Part shown: positions 36,138-45,574 of the stretch, in pieces
Numbering within the stretch: position 1 is the stretch's first letter
How the letters are laid out: the number at the start of each line of letters is the position of its first letter
Source of the DNA: JAAFHB01 sp037133495
GTDB taxonomy: Bacteria; Bacteroidota; Bacteroidia; Bacteroidales; Prolixibacteraceae
NCBI GenBank assembly: GCA_037133495.1
Contig: JBAXOA010000006.1
Coordinates: forward strand, 8,047 to 72,046
Length of the DNA: 64,000 nt
Direction of reading: 5' to 3'
Program-made: the position numbers and the translations under genes
The notes under the pieces: generated by a model
Seen by the model: only the letters and a program-made list of their open reading frames with translations
Told to the model about the DNA's origin: nothing
Database searches by the model: none

Positions 36138-37205
36138 ATGGCATCAAAACTATATGCTCCACTGACGATTAAAGACGTCCGGTTCAGAAATCGTATTGGT
36201 ATCCCGCCAATGTGCCAGTATTCGGCTACCGACGGATTTGCCGGCGACTGGCATCTGGTACACCTGGGCAGCCGTGCTGTTGGTGGTGCCGGCTTAATAA
36301 TACAGGAGGCAACGGCAGTATCTCCGGAAGGGCGTATTACACCTTCCGATTTAGGCTTGTACAAAGCAGAACATGTGGATAAATTGCAAAGCATTACACG
36401 GTTTATTCATTCGCAAGGTTCCGTAGCAGGTATTCAGTTGGCGCATGCGGGCAGAAAAGCAAGCTGTGCGGTGCCCTGGAATGGAAGCAGCCAGTTAAAA
36501 ATAAAAGAGGATGGATGGAGAACTGTCTCTGCCTCAGTACTCTCTTTTAATCCGGAAGATGAAGCTCCTTTGGCGCTCGACAGTCTTGGAATTGCAAGGG
36601 TAGTGGCAGATTTTAAAACTGCTGCACTCCGCGCTTTTCAGGCTGGATATAAAGTAGTCGAAATACATGCAGCCCATGGTTATCTTATCCATCAGTTTTT
36701 ATCTCCCTTGAGTAATTTCAGGACTGATAATTATGGCGGAAGTTTTGAAAACAGAATTAGGCTGTGTCTTGAAATAGTAAATGCGGTACAATCTGTTTGG
36801 CCACAAAATCTCCCCTTGTTTGTCCGGATTTCTGCGACCGATTGGGTCGAAGGAGGATGGAATGTGGAAGAAGCAGTGCGTCTTTCGGCAATCTTGAAAT
36901 CGATGGGTGTTGATTTAATAGACTGTTCATCAGGTGGTTTAGTGCGTTACGCGAAGGTTCCGTTCGGTCCGGGATTTCAGGTTCCTTTTGCTGCCAGGAT
37001 CAAAAAAGAGACTGGTATTCTAACCAGCGCGGTTGGGTTGATTACAACCGTTCAACATGCTGAAAGCATACTGCAGGATGATAGCGCCGACCTGATTTTA
37101 TTAGGAAGGGAATCGCTCCGGGAACCCTATTTTGCACTAAAAAATGCAACATTTTTAGATGAAGACATAGCCTGGCCATTGCAATATTTGAGATCTAAAT
37201 TATAA
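36138..37205 (+). CDS. NADH:flavin oxidoreductase (Old Yellow Enzyme, YqjM/NamA type)
   Basis: FMN-dependent TIM-barrel ene-reductase of 355 residues. Residues Cys26 and Tyr28 in PPMCQYS match the flavin-tuning pair of YqjM-type enzymes; LAHAGRK, HAAHGYLIHQFLSPLSN and LILLGRESLREPYFA are also typical. Such enzymes reduce activated carbon-carbon double bonds with NAD(P)H; the natural substrate is unknown. It sits between two secreted glycan-related genes, 30 bases after the mannosidase, but is itself cytoplasmic. Confidence 0.92.
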   Translation: MASKLYAPLTIKDVRFRNRIGIPPMCQYSATDGFAGDWHLVHLGSRAVGGAGLIIQEATAVSPEGRITPSDLGLYKAEHVDKLQSITRFIHSQGSVAGIQLAHAGRKASCAVPWNGSSQLKIKEDGWRTVSASVLSFNPEDEAPLALDSLGIARVVADFKTAALRAFQAGYKVVEIHAAHGYLIHQFLSPLSNFRTDNYGGSFENRIRLCLEIVNAVQSVWPQNLPLFVRISATDWVEGGWNVEEAVRLSAILKSMGVDLIDCSSGGLVRYAKVPFGPGFQVPFAARIKKETGILTSAVGLITTVQHAESILQDDSADLILLGRESLREPYFALKNATFLDEDIAWPLQYLRSKL

Positions 37206-37250
37206 GATTGGAAGTAAATCAATTGATCCCTGACACATTATTCCACATTT

Positions 37251-39809
37251 ATGAAACGAATTGTCTTACTCGGATGTGTACTTACAGTGCTTATAATTAA
37301 CGTTTTAAACGGACAACCTTTCAGTCAAAAGCCGCTGATTGCCGGGGAGTGGATTAAGCAATGGCTCCTTTGCGGCCCGTTTGATCTGGTGAAAAATGAC
37401 GATGTTTTTGCCCATTGTAACGGGTTCGAAACCGATTATCTGAAAAAGATGGGCGGGGAACAATCACTGAAAGTAAAGGCTGGTGATGTTGTAAAATTCA
37501 ATGGAGGTTCTAATACCTGGAAGTTCTGTACCTCTTCCGAAAACATATTGAATCTTGACGATGTCGTTTCAACGAAGGAACCTGTGTTTACCTACGCTTA
37601 CACCGAAGTGTATGCCCAGGAAACAGGATTTTGGAAAATTGCCTTTGGCAGCAATGATGGTGGAAGGTTATGGGTCAATGGACATCAGCTGTGGGATCAT
37701 GCCCCTAATCGTGGAATCTATCCCGATCAGGATGTGCTTCCGGTGATGCTGATGAAAGGGAAGAATACCGTATTGTTTAAAGTTGAAGAGAAGGGTGGAC
37801 TGTGGCGGCTTGTGTTGCGGTTTTTACCAATAGATGGTTCAAAAATGAATGAAAAAGAGGCGCCGCTGTCTGTCAGTTATCAGAAGGATGGAACAATTGG
37901 ACTGACTTCACTTTACCCTGCTGGACTGCTGGAAACAATTGTCAGTCAGGTTGATTTGCGAATAACAGAAAATGGAACTCCGGTGTTGAAGGAAACCTGT
38001 CAGGGTGATTTTTTAAAAAGAATAAAATTAAAATCGGCTTTCTACAGGCAGCTTGATGCAGTAATCAACATAACCCTCAAAAATGGGAATACGCTTCACA
38101 TAGAGCAGAAACTCTTTGTTGGTGAACGCAAAGTTTACCGGCTATTTGAAAATGGCACTTCTTCGTATGCCATAGTTCTGGGCCCACAAGCCTCAGAATC
38201 GGAACAATTTGCAGCTAAGGAGCTTCAAAACTGTCTCCAAAAGAGCAGCGGTTTTCTGATTCCAATTAAATCCACAGAGGACGTGCATAATGGAGGAAGG
38301 ATCGTTTTAGGGTTTAACAAGGTCTCTCAGTCGTTGGGATTAGAAGCAGCTCCTTCGATCATCGATGAATCTTTTGTATACACCAATATTGGAGGCGATA
38401 TCCTTATCTATGGCGGAAGCCAGCGGGGAACGATGTATGGCGTTTTCTCATTTTTGGAACGCGAAATGGGTGTGCGGTGGTACACTTCAAAAGTGACAGA
38501 TATTCCGCAACGTTCAGATTATCAATTTGACAGGCTCTATCACACCGAAAAACCAGGTATCCGTGTGCGGAATGATTTTTATTTCGATGCATTTAATCCG
38601 TTTTATGCAGCACATAACCGGATCAATGGTTCGATGGGAAACAGAGACCAGCCTGGTGGTGTGGAAGGGTATTGGGGAGTTCACACTTTTTATGCACTTG
38701 TTCCTCCTGAGAGATTTTTTGAGTCACATCCCGAATATTATAGTTTAATTAGTGGAAAGCGAACCCATGATCGTGCTCAGTTATGCCTGACCAATCCCGA
38801 TGTGCTGCGCATTACCATTGAGAATATCAAAGAGCAAATGCGAAAAGAACCGCAGCACCTGATCTACGATGTCTCTCAGAACGACTGCATTGGATTTTGT
38901 ACCTGTGATCGCTGTAAAGCGATTGCATCGGCTGAAGGATCCGAATCGGGCCTGATGATTTGGTTTGTCAACCAGGTAGCCGAGTCAATAGAGAAAGAAT
39001 TTCCGGATAAATACATCGGCACCTTAGCCTATGTCTATACACGCACCCCACCTAAAACGATCCGCCCACATAAAAATGTTGTTGTCCGATTATGTAGCAT
39101 CGAGTGCTGCTTTTCACACGATTTACATTCCTGTCAGCAAAATGCCTCCTTTCTCAAAGATCTCCAGAACTGGGGAGCGATTGCTCCGAACATGTACATC
39201 TGGGATTATGTAGTAAGTTATGCTGATTACCTTTCCCCGTTTCCAAATTTCAATGTTCTTCAGTCAAATATCAAAGACTTTCAGCAAAATAAGGCAATCG
39301 GAATTATGGAAGAGGCGAATTTCCAGTCTGATGGAGGTGAACTTGCCGAGCTGCGCGCCTACGTATTTGCTAAATTATTGTGGAATCCCGATCTTGATTA
39401 CGAGGAGTTATTGAATGATTTTATTAATGGTTATTATGGACATGCGGGTACTTATGTCAGGCAATACTTCGATTTAGTGCAGGGGCTGGTAACAAAAGAT
39501 GTTCATATTACACCAAATTTGTCTGTAGAAAACACGCTTTTTACCAATGAGTTTTTAAATAAAGCACTTATGATTCTTGAGAAGGCGGAAAAGGCTGCCG
39601 GCAATGAAGACCAGATTCACCGTGTAGAACTGGCCTCATTAGGTGTTTTGTATATGAAATGTATCCGTACACCTGTTCTGGCACGCGAGGATGGAACCTA
39701 TGAAAAATTCAGCCGCATCGTTGAACGGGAGAAGGTGATCAACTGGATGGATACTGACTTCCTTCAGAAAACAAAAGCATTCCACAGAATGATCAGGGAT
39801 GCGCATTGA
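37251..39809 (+). CDS. Secreted DUF4838-domain protein (glycosidase-like)
   Basis: 852 residues with a signal peptide (MKRIVLLGCVLTVLIINVLNG). The N-terminal 200 residues look like a beta-sandwich carbohydrate-binding region (GFWKIAFGSNDGGRLWVNGH). Then comes an alpha-glucuronidase-N-like segment (EQFAAKELQNCLQKSSGFLI) and a DUF4838 TIM-barrel-like domain with the cysteine pattern CTCDRCKAI and VRLCSIECCFSHDLHSC. DUF4838 proteins occur in glycan-degrading loci and are related in layout to GH20/GH67 enzymes, but activity here is unproven. Last of a same-direction block with the mannosidase. Confidence 0.78.
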   Translation: MKRIVLLGCVLTVLIINVLNGQPFSQKPLIAGEWIKQWLLCGPFDLVKNDDVFAHCNGFETDYLKKMGGEQSLKVKAGDVVKFNGGSNTWKFCTSSENILNLDDVVSTKEPVFTYAYTEVYAQETGFWKIAFGSNDGGRLWVNGHQLWDHAPNRGIYPDQDVLPVMLMKGKNTVLFKVEEKGGLWRLVLRFLPIDGSKMNEKEAPLSVSYQKDGTIGLTSLYPAGLLETIVSQVDLRITENGTPVLKETCQGDFLKRIKLKSAFYRQLDAVINITLKNGNTLHIEQKLFVGERKVYRLFENGTSSYAIVLGPQASESEQFAAKELQNCLQKSSGFLIPIKSTEDVHNGGRIVLGFNKVSQSLGLEAAPSIIDESFVYTNIGGDILIYGGSQRGTMYGVFSFLEREMGVRWYTSKVTDIPQRSDYQFDRLYHTEKPGIRVRNDFYFDAFNPFYAAHNRINGSMGNRDQPGGVEGYWGVHTFYALVPPERFFESHPEYYSLISGKRTHDRAQLCLTNPDVLRITIENIKEQMRKEPQHLIYDVSQNDCIGFCTCDRCKAIASAEGSESGLMIWFVNQVAESIEKEFPDKYIGTLAYVYTRTPPKTIRPHKNVVVRLCSIECCFSHDLHSCQQNASFLKDLQNWGAIAPNMYIWDYVVSYADYLSPFPNFNVLQSNIKDFQQNKAIGIMEEANFQSDGGELAELRAYVFAKLLWNPDLDYEELLNDFINGYYGHAGTYVRQYFDLVQGLVTKDVHITPNLSVENTLFTNEFLNKALMILEKAEKAAGNEDQIHRVELASLGVLYMKCIRTPVLAREDGTYEKFSRIVEREKVINWMDTDFLQKTKAFHRMIRDAH

Positions 39810-39815
39810 TTATTT

Positions 39816-41453
39816 TCATAAAAATCTGGCCCGGAGTGCTACTTTATTGATCTTGCCTACACTGGTTTTGTCTATTAAATCTGCTCTTTGAACTTTCAGC
39901 GTGATCGCTTCTCGCGGCAATACACCGTTATCGACACTGGCCTTAACAATCTGAATGATTTCCCTGTCTTCAAATTGAATTCCCTCTTTAGAAACAACAA
40001 TCGCCAAGGGTACTTCACCCCAATTAATATCAAAATATCCGATAACAGCTACCTCAGCTACACCTTCATGTTTCGCAATTACATCTTCAATTTCCAGAGA
40101 ACTGAGCCACTCTCCTCCAACTTTTATTACATCTTTTGTGCGGTCAGTTATTCTGATACTCCCATTTTGATTAACACAGGCAACATCGTTCGTATGCAGC
40201 CATCCACCTTCCCATAATTTTTCCGAATGAACATGATCTTTCAAATATCCTTGGGTTAAATAAGGTGAACGAACAACGATTTCGCCCGGAGTTTTATCAT
40301 CTGAAGGTACTTCATTTCCTTCAGAATCAATAACTTTGACTTGAGCCAGACCTAACGGACGACCGGTTCTGCAGCGCAGATCAGCCTGCTCCTCAATCGG
40401 GAGTTCGAGATCTTTTTCCGTTAATTGTGCAAGGGATAATACCGGACAAGTCTCTGACATTCCGTAACCTGCGAAAACATCAATACCGCGTTTCAATGCT
40501 TCAAGAGCAATACTTCGAGGGAGTGCTGCTCCTCCGATTATGCAAGTCCATCGTGAAAGATCATATTCAATTGATCCCGGCTCTTTTAAAAGCATGTTCA
40601 AAATTGTTGGGACACAATGGCTGAAAGTTACTTTGTGCGCTACCAGAAGTTTTAATAACATAGCAGGAACATATTTCCCCGGATAGACCTGTTTTGTACC
40701 TAGAAAAGTTGCGATATACGGAATTCCCCATGCATGAACATGAAACATGGGAGTAATTGGCATATAAACGGATTCTCTGTGAAAACGACCCTGGACAGAA
40801 GTTGAAGCCAGCGCCGCAGTAGTCGAAAGTGTATGAAGGACAAGCTGTCGGTGCGAAAAATAAACTCCCTTCGGAAGACCGGTTGTCCCGGTAGTATAAA
40901 AAGTTGTTGCCCGGGTATTTTCGTCAAATTCAGGAAAATCAAATTGAGGCGATGCTTCCGCAAGCATTTTCTCATACTCCCCTTCAAAATGAAAATGATG
41001 TTTGAATACTTCACCGCCATCATCGATTAAAATAAATTTTCTCCCCTCTGAAATCCGGCCTTTAATAGATTCCAGCAATGGCAGAAAGTCGATATGACAT
41101 ATAATAACATCATCCTCGGCATGATCTATCGTATATAACATTTGTTCAGCTGAGAGTCTAACGTTGATGGTATGAAGTACAGCTCCCATCATCGGAACAG
41201 CATAATATGCCTCAAGATATCTATGTGAATCATAGTCCATTACAGCCACGGTGTCCCCTTGTTTTACTCCGGTTGACATCAAAGCATTGGCAAGCCTGTG
41301 TACGCGTTCTTTCCAGGTTTTATAAGTTAGGGTAAGCTGATCCCGATAGACAATTTCCTGATTGGGATTGTTTTCTAAAGGAGCCAAAAACAATTGCTTA
41401 ATTAGCAGCGGATATTCGTACGCTGATTTTGTTTTTTCGATCAAATTACTCAT
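39816..41453 (-). CDS. Medium/long-chain acyl-CoA synthetase (AMP-binding)
   Basis: ANL-superfamily adenylate-forming ligase of 545 residues. Core motifs: FYTTGTTGLPKGVYFSH (phosphate loop), GYGMSETCP, TNDVACVNQNGSIRITDRTK with hinge DRTKDVIK, VGGEWLSS, and the catalytic C-terminal lysine in LIDKTSVGKINK. It activates a carboxylic acid to its acyl-CoA in the cytoplasm. The exact chain length cannot be read from sequence. It is convergent with the DUF4838 gene (6 bases apart) and stands about 160 bases from the next gene on its strand. Confidence 0.9.
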   Translation of the reverse strand: MSNLIEKTKSAYEYPLLIKQLFLAPLENNPNQEIVYRDQLTLTYKTWKERVHRLANALMSTGVKQGDTVAVMDYDSHRYLEAYYAVPMMGAVLHTINVRLSAEQMLYTIDHAEDDVIICHIDFLPLLESIKGRISEGRKFILIDDGGEVFKHHFHFEGEYEKMLAEASPQFDFPEFDENTRATTFYTTGTTGLPKGVYFSHRQLVLHTLSTTAALASTSVQGRFHRESVYMPITPMFHVHAWGIPYIATFLGTKQVYPGKYVPAMLLKLLVAHKVTFSHCVPTILNMLLKEPGSIEYDLSRWTCIIGGAALPRSIALEALKRGIDVFAGYGMSETCPVLSLAQLTEKDLELPIEEQADLRCRTGRPLGLAQVKVIDSEGNEVPSDDKTPGEIVVRSPYLTQGYLKDHVHSEKLWEGGWLHTNDVACVNQNGSIRITDRTKDVIKVGGEWLSSLEIEDVIAKHEGVAEVAVIGYFDINWGEVPLAIVVSKEGIQFEDREIIQIVKASVDNGVLPREAITLKVQRADLIDKTSVGKINKVALRARFL

Positions 41454-41613
41454 GAAAATATTTTTAAACGGTTTAATTTGGATGCGAAACTGAGCGCGCC
41501 AAATTTAACAAAAATGATTAATCCGGAAAATTTTAAATTTATTCAACGTTTGAAGAGAATTCAGCTGATTTTTTAAAGCTTGGAGTAAGCAGAAAAAGAA
41601 ACGTCTGAACTTA

Positions 41614-42687
41614 TTATTGGTGAATGGAAGGGCTGAAATGCTTTTCGTAATGCCGCATGATATTCACGGAGGAAGACAATGGAATACCTGTTAATAAATG
41701 GTCTGCGAAATGCTTTGCGTACCACGGCATTTGTAAACTTCCCTTGGCGCCAAAGCCGTTGAATATTGCAAGTTGATCATATTCAGGGTGCCGGCCAATA
41801 AAGGGTTGTCTGTCTAATGTGCAAGGTCGGATATTGGCCTGGTGGTTTAGCAGTATGGACTGCTTCAGCACGGGAGAGAGATTACCCAGCGCCTCGTACA
41901 ATTCGATTTTGCCTTGTTCTGTCGATTCGGTATTCAGATTTTCTCTGTCGAACGTGGCGCCAATTTTGATTTGATGATTATTTAAAGGAATCAGCCAGTT
42001 TCCAAAATTGAGAATTTTATCGGGCAGTGAGGACTCATGCTGCAGCGTTAAAATTTCACCTTTGACCGGTTGAAAAGGGAGCCATGAAAACCAGGGATTT
42101 TTCATTGCCTGATAACCTTCACAGAAAATAAGCTGCCGGGGAAGGAGATCCTGCCAGTGTAAAGATGGCTTTAGCAGTAAGTCCTGATATTCAAAATCAG
42201 CTTGCCGGTAACTGTTATTGGAAATAAAAAATGCTTTCAAACGATCCAGAAGAGTATGGGTTAAAAGATAGCCTGTTTGCAGTTGTTCAAGATAACCGTA
42301 GGGTGTTGACAGATTTTGGATTGATCCTGACTGAGCCTGGATATTGCCTATATAGTTTTGATAATCAGTATTTAAAAGTCTTTTTTCTGCATTTTCCACT
42401 TCGTTTGGGTTGTTGAAAATCCGCAACATGGGTTTTTCAATAAAAAACGCTTCCTGAAAAAAATCTTCTAAATTTAAGTAGTATTCTTTGGCTGCTGGCA
42501 GAAGAATATCAACATCTGTTGATTTTACAAAACGCATGCCGGTTATAGGGTTAATTAGTCCTGCCGCAATTTGCGATGCATTTTCTATACCGTTATCCAC
42601 AACAATTACTTTGCAACCCCTTTGTATAAGTTCCCAGGCCAGCAGACTACCTGCTAATCCCTGGCCGATAATTAAAAAATCGATCAT
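41614..42687 (-). CDS. FAD-dependent oxidoreductase (DAO family)
   Basis: 357 residues with an N-terminal FAD Rossmann motif (DFLIIGQGLAGSLLAWEL) and a C-terminal DAO-type segment (ANIRPCTLDRQPFIGRHPEY, then NGFGAKGSLQMPWYA). The family covers amino-acid and amine oxidases, and also the FAD half of MnmC; lengths agree with this group. Substrate unknown. It is on the same strand as the radical SAM gene, 181 bases downstream of it, but too far away to claim an operon. Confidence 0.85.
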   Translation of the reverse strand: MIDFLIIGQGLAGSLLAWELIQRGCKVIVVDNGIENASQIAAGLINPITGMRFVKSTDVDILLPAAKEYYLNLEDFFQEAFFIEKPMLRIFNNPNEVENAEKRLLNTDYQNYIGNIQAQSGSIQNLSTPYGYLEQLQTGYLLTHTLLDRLKAFFISNNSYRQADFEYQDLLLKPSLHWQDLLPRQLIFCEGYQAMKNPWFSWLPFQPVKGEILTLQHESSLPDKILNFGNWLIPLNNHQIKIGATFDRENLNTESTEQGKIELYEALGNLSPVLKQSILLNHQANIRPCTLDRQPFIGRHPEYDQLAIFNGFGAKGSLQMPWYAKHFADHLLTGIPLSSSVNIMRHYEKHFSPSIHQ

Positions 42688-42868
42688 GATTTAAGGATTT
42701 AACTTTTGATGCTGGAAAAATATAAGCTGAAGTTTTTTCTAGCATTAACAACTTTGGCTATCCAAAAGTTGTCAGTGCATTTATTATGATAGTTTTATTT
42801 CTCTGTTTGACATGAAACCAACTTGTTCGGAGAGTTCCGGCATAAACCAGCCAATCTTCCAGCTGTGT

Positions 42869-43936
42869 TCAAAAGACCCATCTTGTTTCCATTACCTTTT
42901 GGGAATATTTGTTCATAAAAACATGGTAATCATTGAATTGTGCATAAAGAAGTTTGAAGGATGAACAATTCGATCCGGAGCGATCAAGTGGACAACGCTC
43001 GTTCCGCACTTCATTTGCCAAAGCCGAATTCCAAATTGTTAAAAATGGATCATCGCAAATATTCCCCAATATTTTTTCGTCAAAAAGGCAATATTTGACA
43101 TCACCATTTGAATCAATGTAAGCTGCAGTTGTACCACAAGGACACGACTCCTTAAAGGCATTGTATGGAAGCCCGTCAGCCAATAAATTTTGACTGCGAG
43201 GAAGAACATACATACATGGCTGGGTAATTTCAACAACTGTATTATTGTCTTTTGAAGCATATATTAAATTGAATTGAGCATTGGCAAGGTTTTCGCCCGA
43301 AATGATCTCACGAATTAATTGTGTCTTTGCCCGTCCGTCAGGAAACAGAAGTCTAAATTTAAATTTTGAAACGCCTATCGCTGAAACCAGTTGATAAGTT
43401 TTGATCACATCATTTAAATTGGACCGGCACAAGGAAAATCGGATTGAAACATCCATCTTGGTACTAACAGCAATTTTAATGGCTTCAACTGTCTTGCCGA
43501 ATCCAAAATCATCGTTTCGCAACCAACTGTGAAAGGTATCCCATTCCATGCCGGAATTATCCTTGTACTTAAATTCCCCTGATGAGTCAAGACCGATCTG
43601 AACTCTGGTAACTCCCGCCTCTTTTAACTCTTTGCATATTTCCTGGTTTAATTCCCATCCCCGGGTAACCAACCGGACTCTTATCCCCATTGATTTGGCA
43701 GCGCGTGTTATGCTCAGCACTTTGTCTTTTTCAGCCAGCGGCTCACCACCGGTCAATGTGATCCCGTTCATATTCGGATTTAATGCATATACCTCTTTAA
43801 TAATCCGGATGAAATCATCAGACGACATTCGGTCAACATCTTTACCTGATTGGTTATAACAGTGCCTGCATCCACCATCACATTTGCGGGTAACAGCAAA
43901 TCGAAGTTCGTCTGGTATGACAGGTTTAAATTCCAT
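42869..43936 (-). CDS. Radical SAM/SPASM-type protein
   Basis: 355 residues. The radical SAM cluster motif is C19-x3-C23-x2-C26 (RKCDGGCRHCYNQ), followed by the SAM-binding GITLTGGEPLAEK. After residue about 225 there are extra cysteines in the pattern of a SPASM or twitch domain (CMYVLP, SCPCGTTAAYIDSNGDVKYC, NERCPLDRSGSNC), with GNICDDPFLTIWN as in peptide-modifying enzymes. Such proteins often mature ribosomal peptides, but I find no precursor-like small gene beside it. It is divergent from the AttH/ABC operon with a 202-base spacer that could hold shared control. Confidence 0.85.
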   Translation of the reverse strand: MEFKPVIPDELRFAVTRKCDGGCRHCYNQSGKDVDRMSSDDFIRIIKEVYALNPNMNGITLTGGEPLAEKDKVLSITRAAKSMGIRVRLVTRGWELNQEICKELKEAGVTRVQIGLDSSGEFKYKDNSGMEWDTFHSWLRNDDFGFGKTVEAIKIAVSTKMDVSIRFSLCRSNLNDVIKTYQLVSAIGVSKFKFRLLFPDGRAKTQLIREIISGENLANAQFNLIYASKDNNTVVEITQPCMYVLPRSQNLLADGLPYNAFKESCPCGTTAAYIDSNGDVKYCLFDEKILGNICDDPFLTIWNSALANEVRNERCPLDRSGSNCSSFKLLYAQFNDYHVFMNKYSQKVMETRWVF

Positions 43937-44138
43937 GATTTTCTTCTGTTTAAATCTTTGCGACTTCGTCTCGTACTGAATTGATTCTTTTCGTAACTTT
44001 ATCTGTTGCAGTCAAACAATAATCTAATTAAAGATACAAATTTTTGTGGACACTCTGTTCATAACCAATAAACAAGGTTGTTTGTGATTTACGCAGCAAT
44101 AATTAAATGATGATCCTGAAAATGCAAATAATATTCTG

Positions 44139-44978
44139 ATGAATGAAAAGGAGATAAAACAGACACCGGAAGGGAATTTCTGCCTCGACAAATGGTTTCT
44201 CGATTTTGTCGGAGAAAACGGAGAGGCCATGATTTTCTATGCTGCCACACTAACTTGGCATGGTTGGTCGTCTTCTTATACGAGCTGGTTACATTATGAT
44301 GGATCATCAGGTGTACATCTGAAATCAAGATTCCGCAGTATTCAGTTTCCTCAGATAAAAGATAACCTGATAACCTGGAATGATCCGAAATCTGGAATGT
44401 CAGGAACGTGGGAGTCGATGGCAGAAATGATTCAGTCACGTATTTTTGATTCCGAAGAAGGCTTCCTTGAATGGAAATGTTTTCAGCCGGCCTCAAAAGT
44501 TCAGTTGAAAATTAACGATAGCGTTTTGGATGGAAGGGGATATGCTGAACAATTAATTCTCACGATTCCTCCCTGGAAAATTCCAATGAATGAGTTGCGG
44601 TGGGGGCATTTTGGTTCGGCTGAAAATAATATGGTCTGGATTGAACTGAGAGAAAAGAAGATACAGCGATGGTTCTGGCTGAACGGAGAGAAGATTGAAA
44701 ACTGCACTATTGAAGATGATCATATCGCTCTGCCGGGAAAAGGACTGATTTTGAATCTCGATCGGGGAGTATTGCTTGAATCAGAAAAAAAAATATTCTC
44801 AATTGCAACAAAAATCGTCCGCTTTATTCCGGGATTTAAAAGGGTTATGCCCTTGAATTTTTTAATGGCCGACGAAATTAAATGGCTGAGCAAGGGTCAG
44901 CTTCGAACAAATCAAAACATACATTCCACTGGAACGGCAATACATGAATTTGTAAACTTTAAAGCTTTTAAGCCATGA
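44139..44978 (+). CDS. AttH/CrtC-like (lipocalin-fold) protein
   Basis: 279 residues without a signal peptide. The stretch DGRGYAEQLILTIPPWKIP followed by NELRWGHFGS is characteristic of the AttH/hydroxyneurosporene synthase (CrtC)-like superfamily, built from two lipocalin-like halves; tocopherol cyclase is also related. Members bind or hydrate hydrophobic molecules, or accompany ABC exporters. First gene of a five-gene operon; its stop overlaps the start of the ABC ATPase by 4 bases (ATGA). A role in handling a hydrophobic product is likely, its chemistry unknown. Confidence 0.7.
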   Translation: MNEKEIKQTPEGNFCLDKWFLDFVGENGEAMIFYAATLTWHGWSSSYTSWLHYDGSSGVHLKSRFRSIQFPQIKDNLITWNDPKSGMSGTWESMAEMIQSRIFDSEEGFLEWKCFQPASKVQLKINDSVLDGRGYAEQLILTIPPWKIPMNELRWGHFGSAENNMVWIELREKKIQRWFWLNGEKIENCTIEDDHIALPGKGLILNLDRGVLLESEKKIFSIATKIVRFIPGFKRVMPLNFLMADEIKWLSKGQLRTNQNIHSTGTAIHEFVNFKAFKP

Positions 44979-45574
44979 TTCTGAAAGTGGAAAATATTGC
45001 AAAAGCTTTTGGGAATAATCAGGTTCTGAAGAATGTCTCTTTTGAAATGAATCCCTCATCCCTTTTTGGAATTGTGGGAGAAAACGGATCCGGGAAATCA
45101 ACACTGCTTAAAATCATTGTTGGTGAATGGAAACCTGACCGTGGAATAATCTCTATTGAGAGCCGGCTTGGCTACTGTCCGCAAAAGACATTGCTGTTTT
45201 CGCAACTGACAGTAGACGAGAACTTAAGATATTTTGCTGTAGCCTATGGAGTTGAAAAATCGGAATTATCCAACCAAAGCGAAAACCTGATGAATTTTTT
45301 CAATTTCAAAAAATACCGAAAAGAAAGAATCGCCAATTTAAGCGGGGGAACTCAGCAAAAACTCAATCTTGCCATTGCGCTCCTTCATCAGCCTCAAATG
45401 CTGATCCTCGACGAACCTTATAGTGGTTTTGACTGGGATACTTACCTTAGGTTTTGGGATTACACAAATCAGCTTAGAGCAGAGGGTTGTGCAATTCTCA
45501 TCGTTACTCATCTTCTTACTGAGAAGAATCGGTTTGACAGAGTTTTTAATCTTGAAAACGGACAGCTTACATGA
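44975..45574 (+). CDS. ABC transporter ATP-binding protein
   Basis: Compact ATPase of 199 residues with Walker A (GENGSGKST), signature (LSGGTQQKLN), Walker B (MLILDEPYSGFDW) and H-loop (ILIVTHLLTEKN). The type, with a short C-terminus, suits ABC-2 export systems. It overlaps its neighbours on both sides by 4 bases, so it is translationally coupled to the AttH-like protein and to the permease. Confidence 0.93.
   Translation: MILKVENIAKAFGNNQVLKNVSFEMNPSSLFGIVGENGSGKSTLLKIIVGEWKPDRGIISIESRLGYCPQKTLLFSQLTVDENLRYFAVAYGVEKSELSNQSENLMNFFNFKKYRKERIANLSGGTQQKLNLAIALLHQPQMLILDEPYSGFDWDTYLRFWDYTNQLRAEGCAILIVTHLLTEKNRFDRVFNLENGQLT

Noticed and set aside
43937..44138. RiPP precursor peptide between the radical SAM gene and the AttH-like gene
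   Set aside because: Only frames of 9-12 codons exist, with no leader or core-like pattern.
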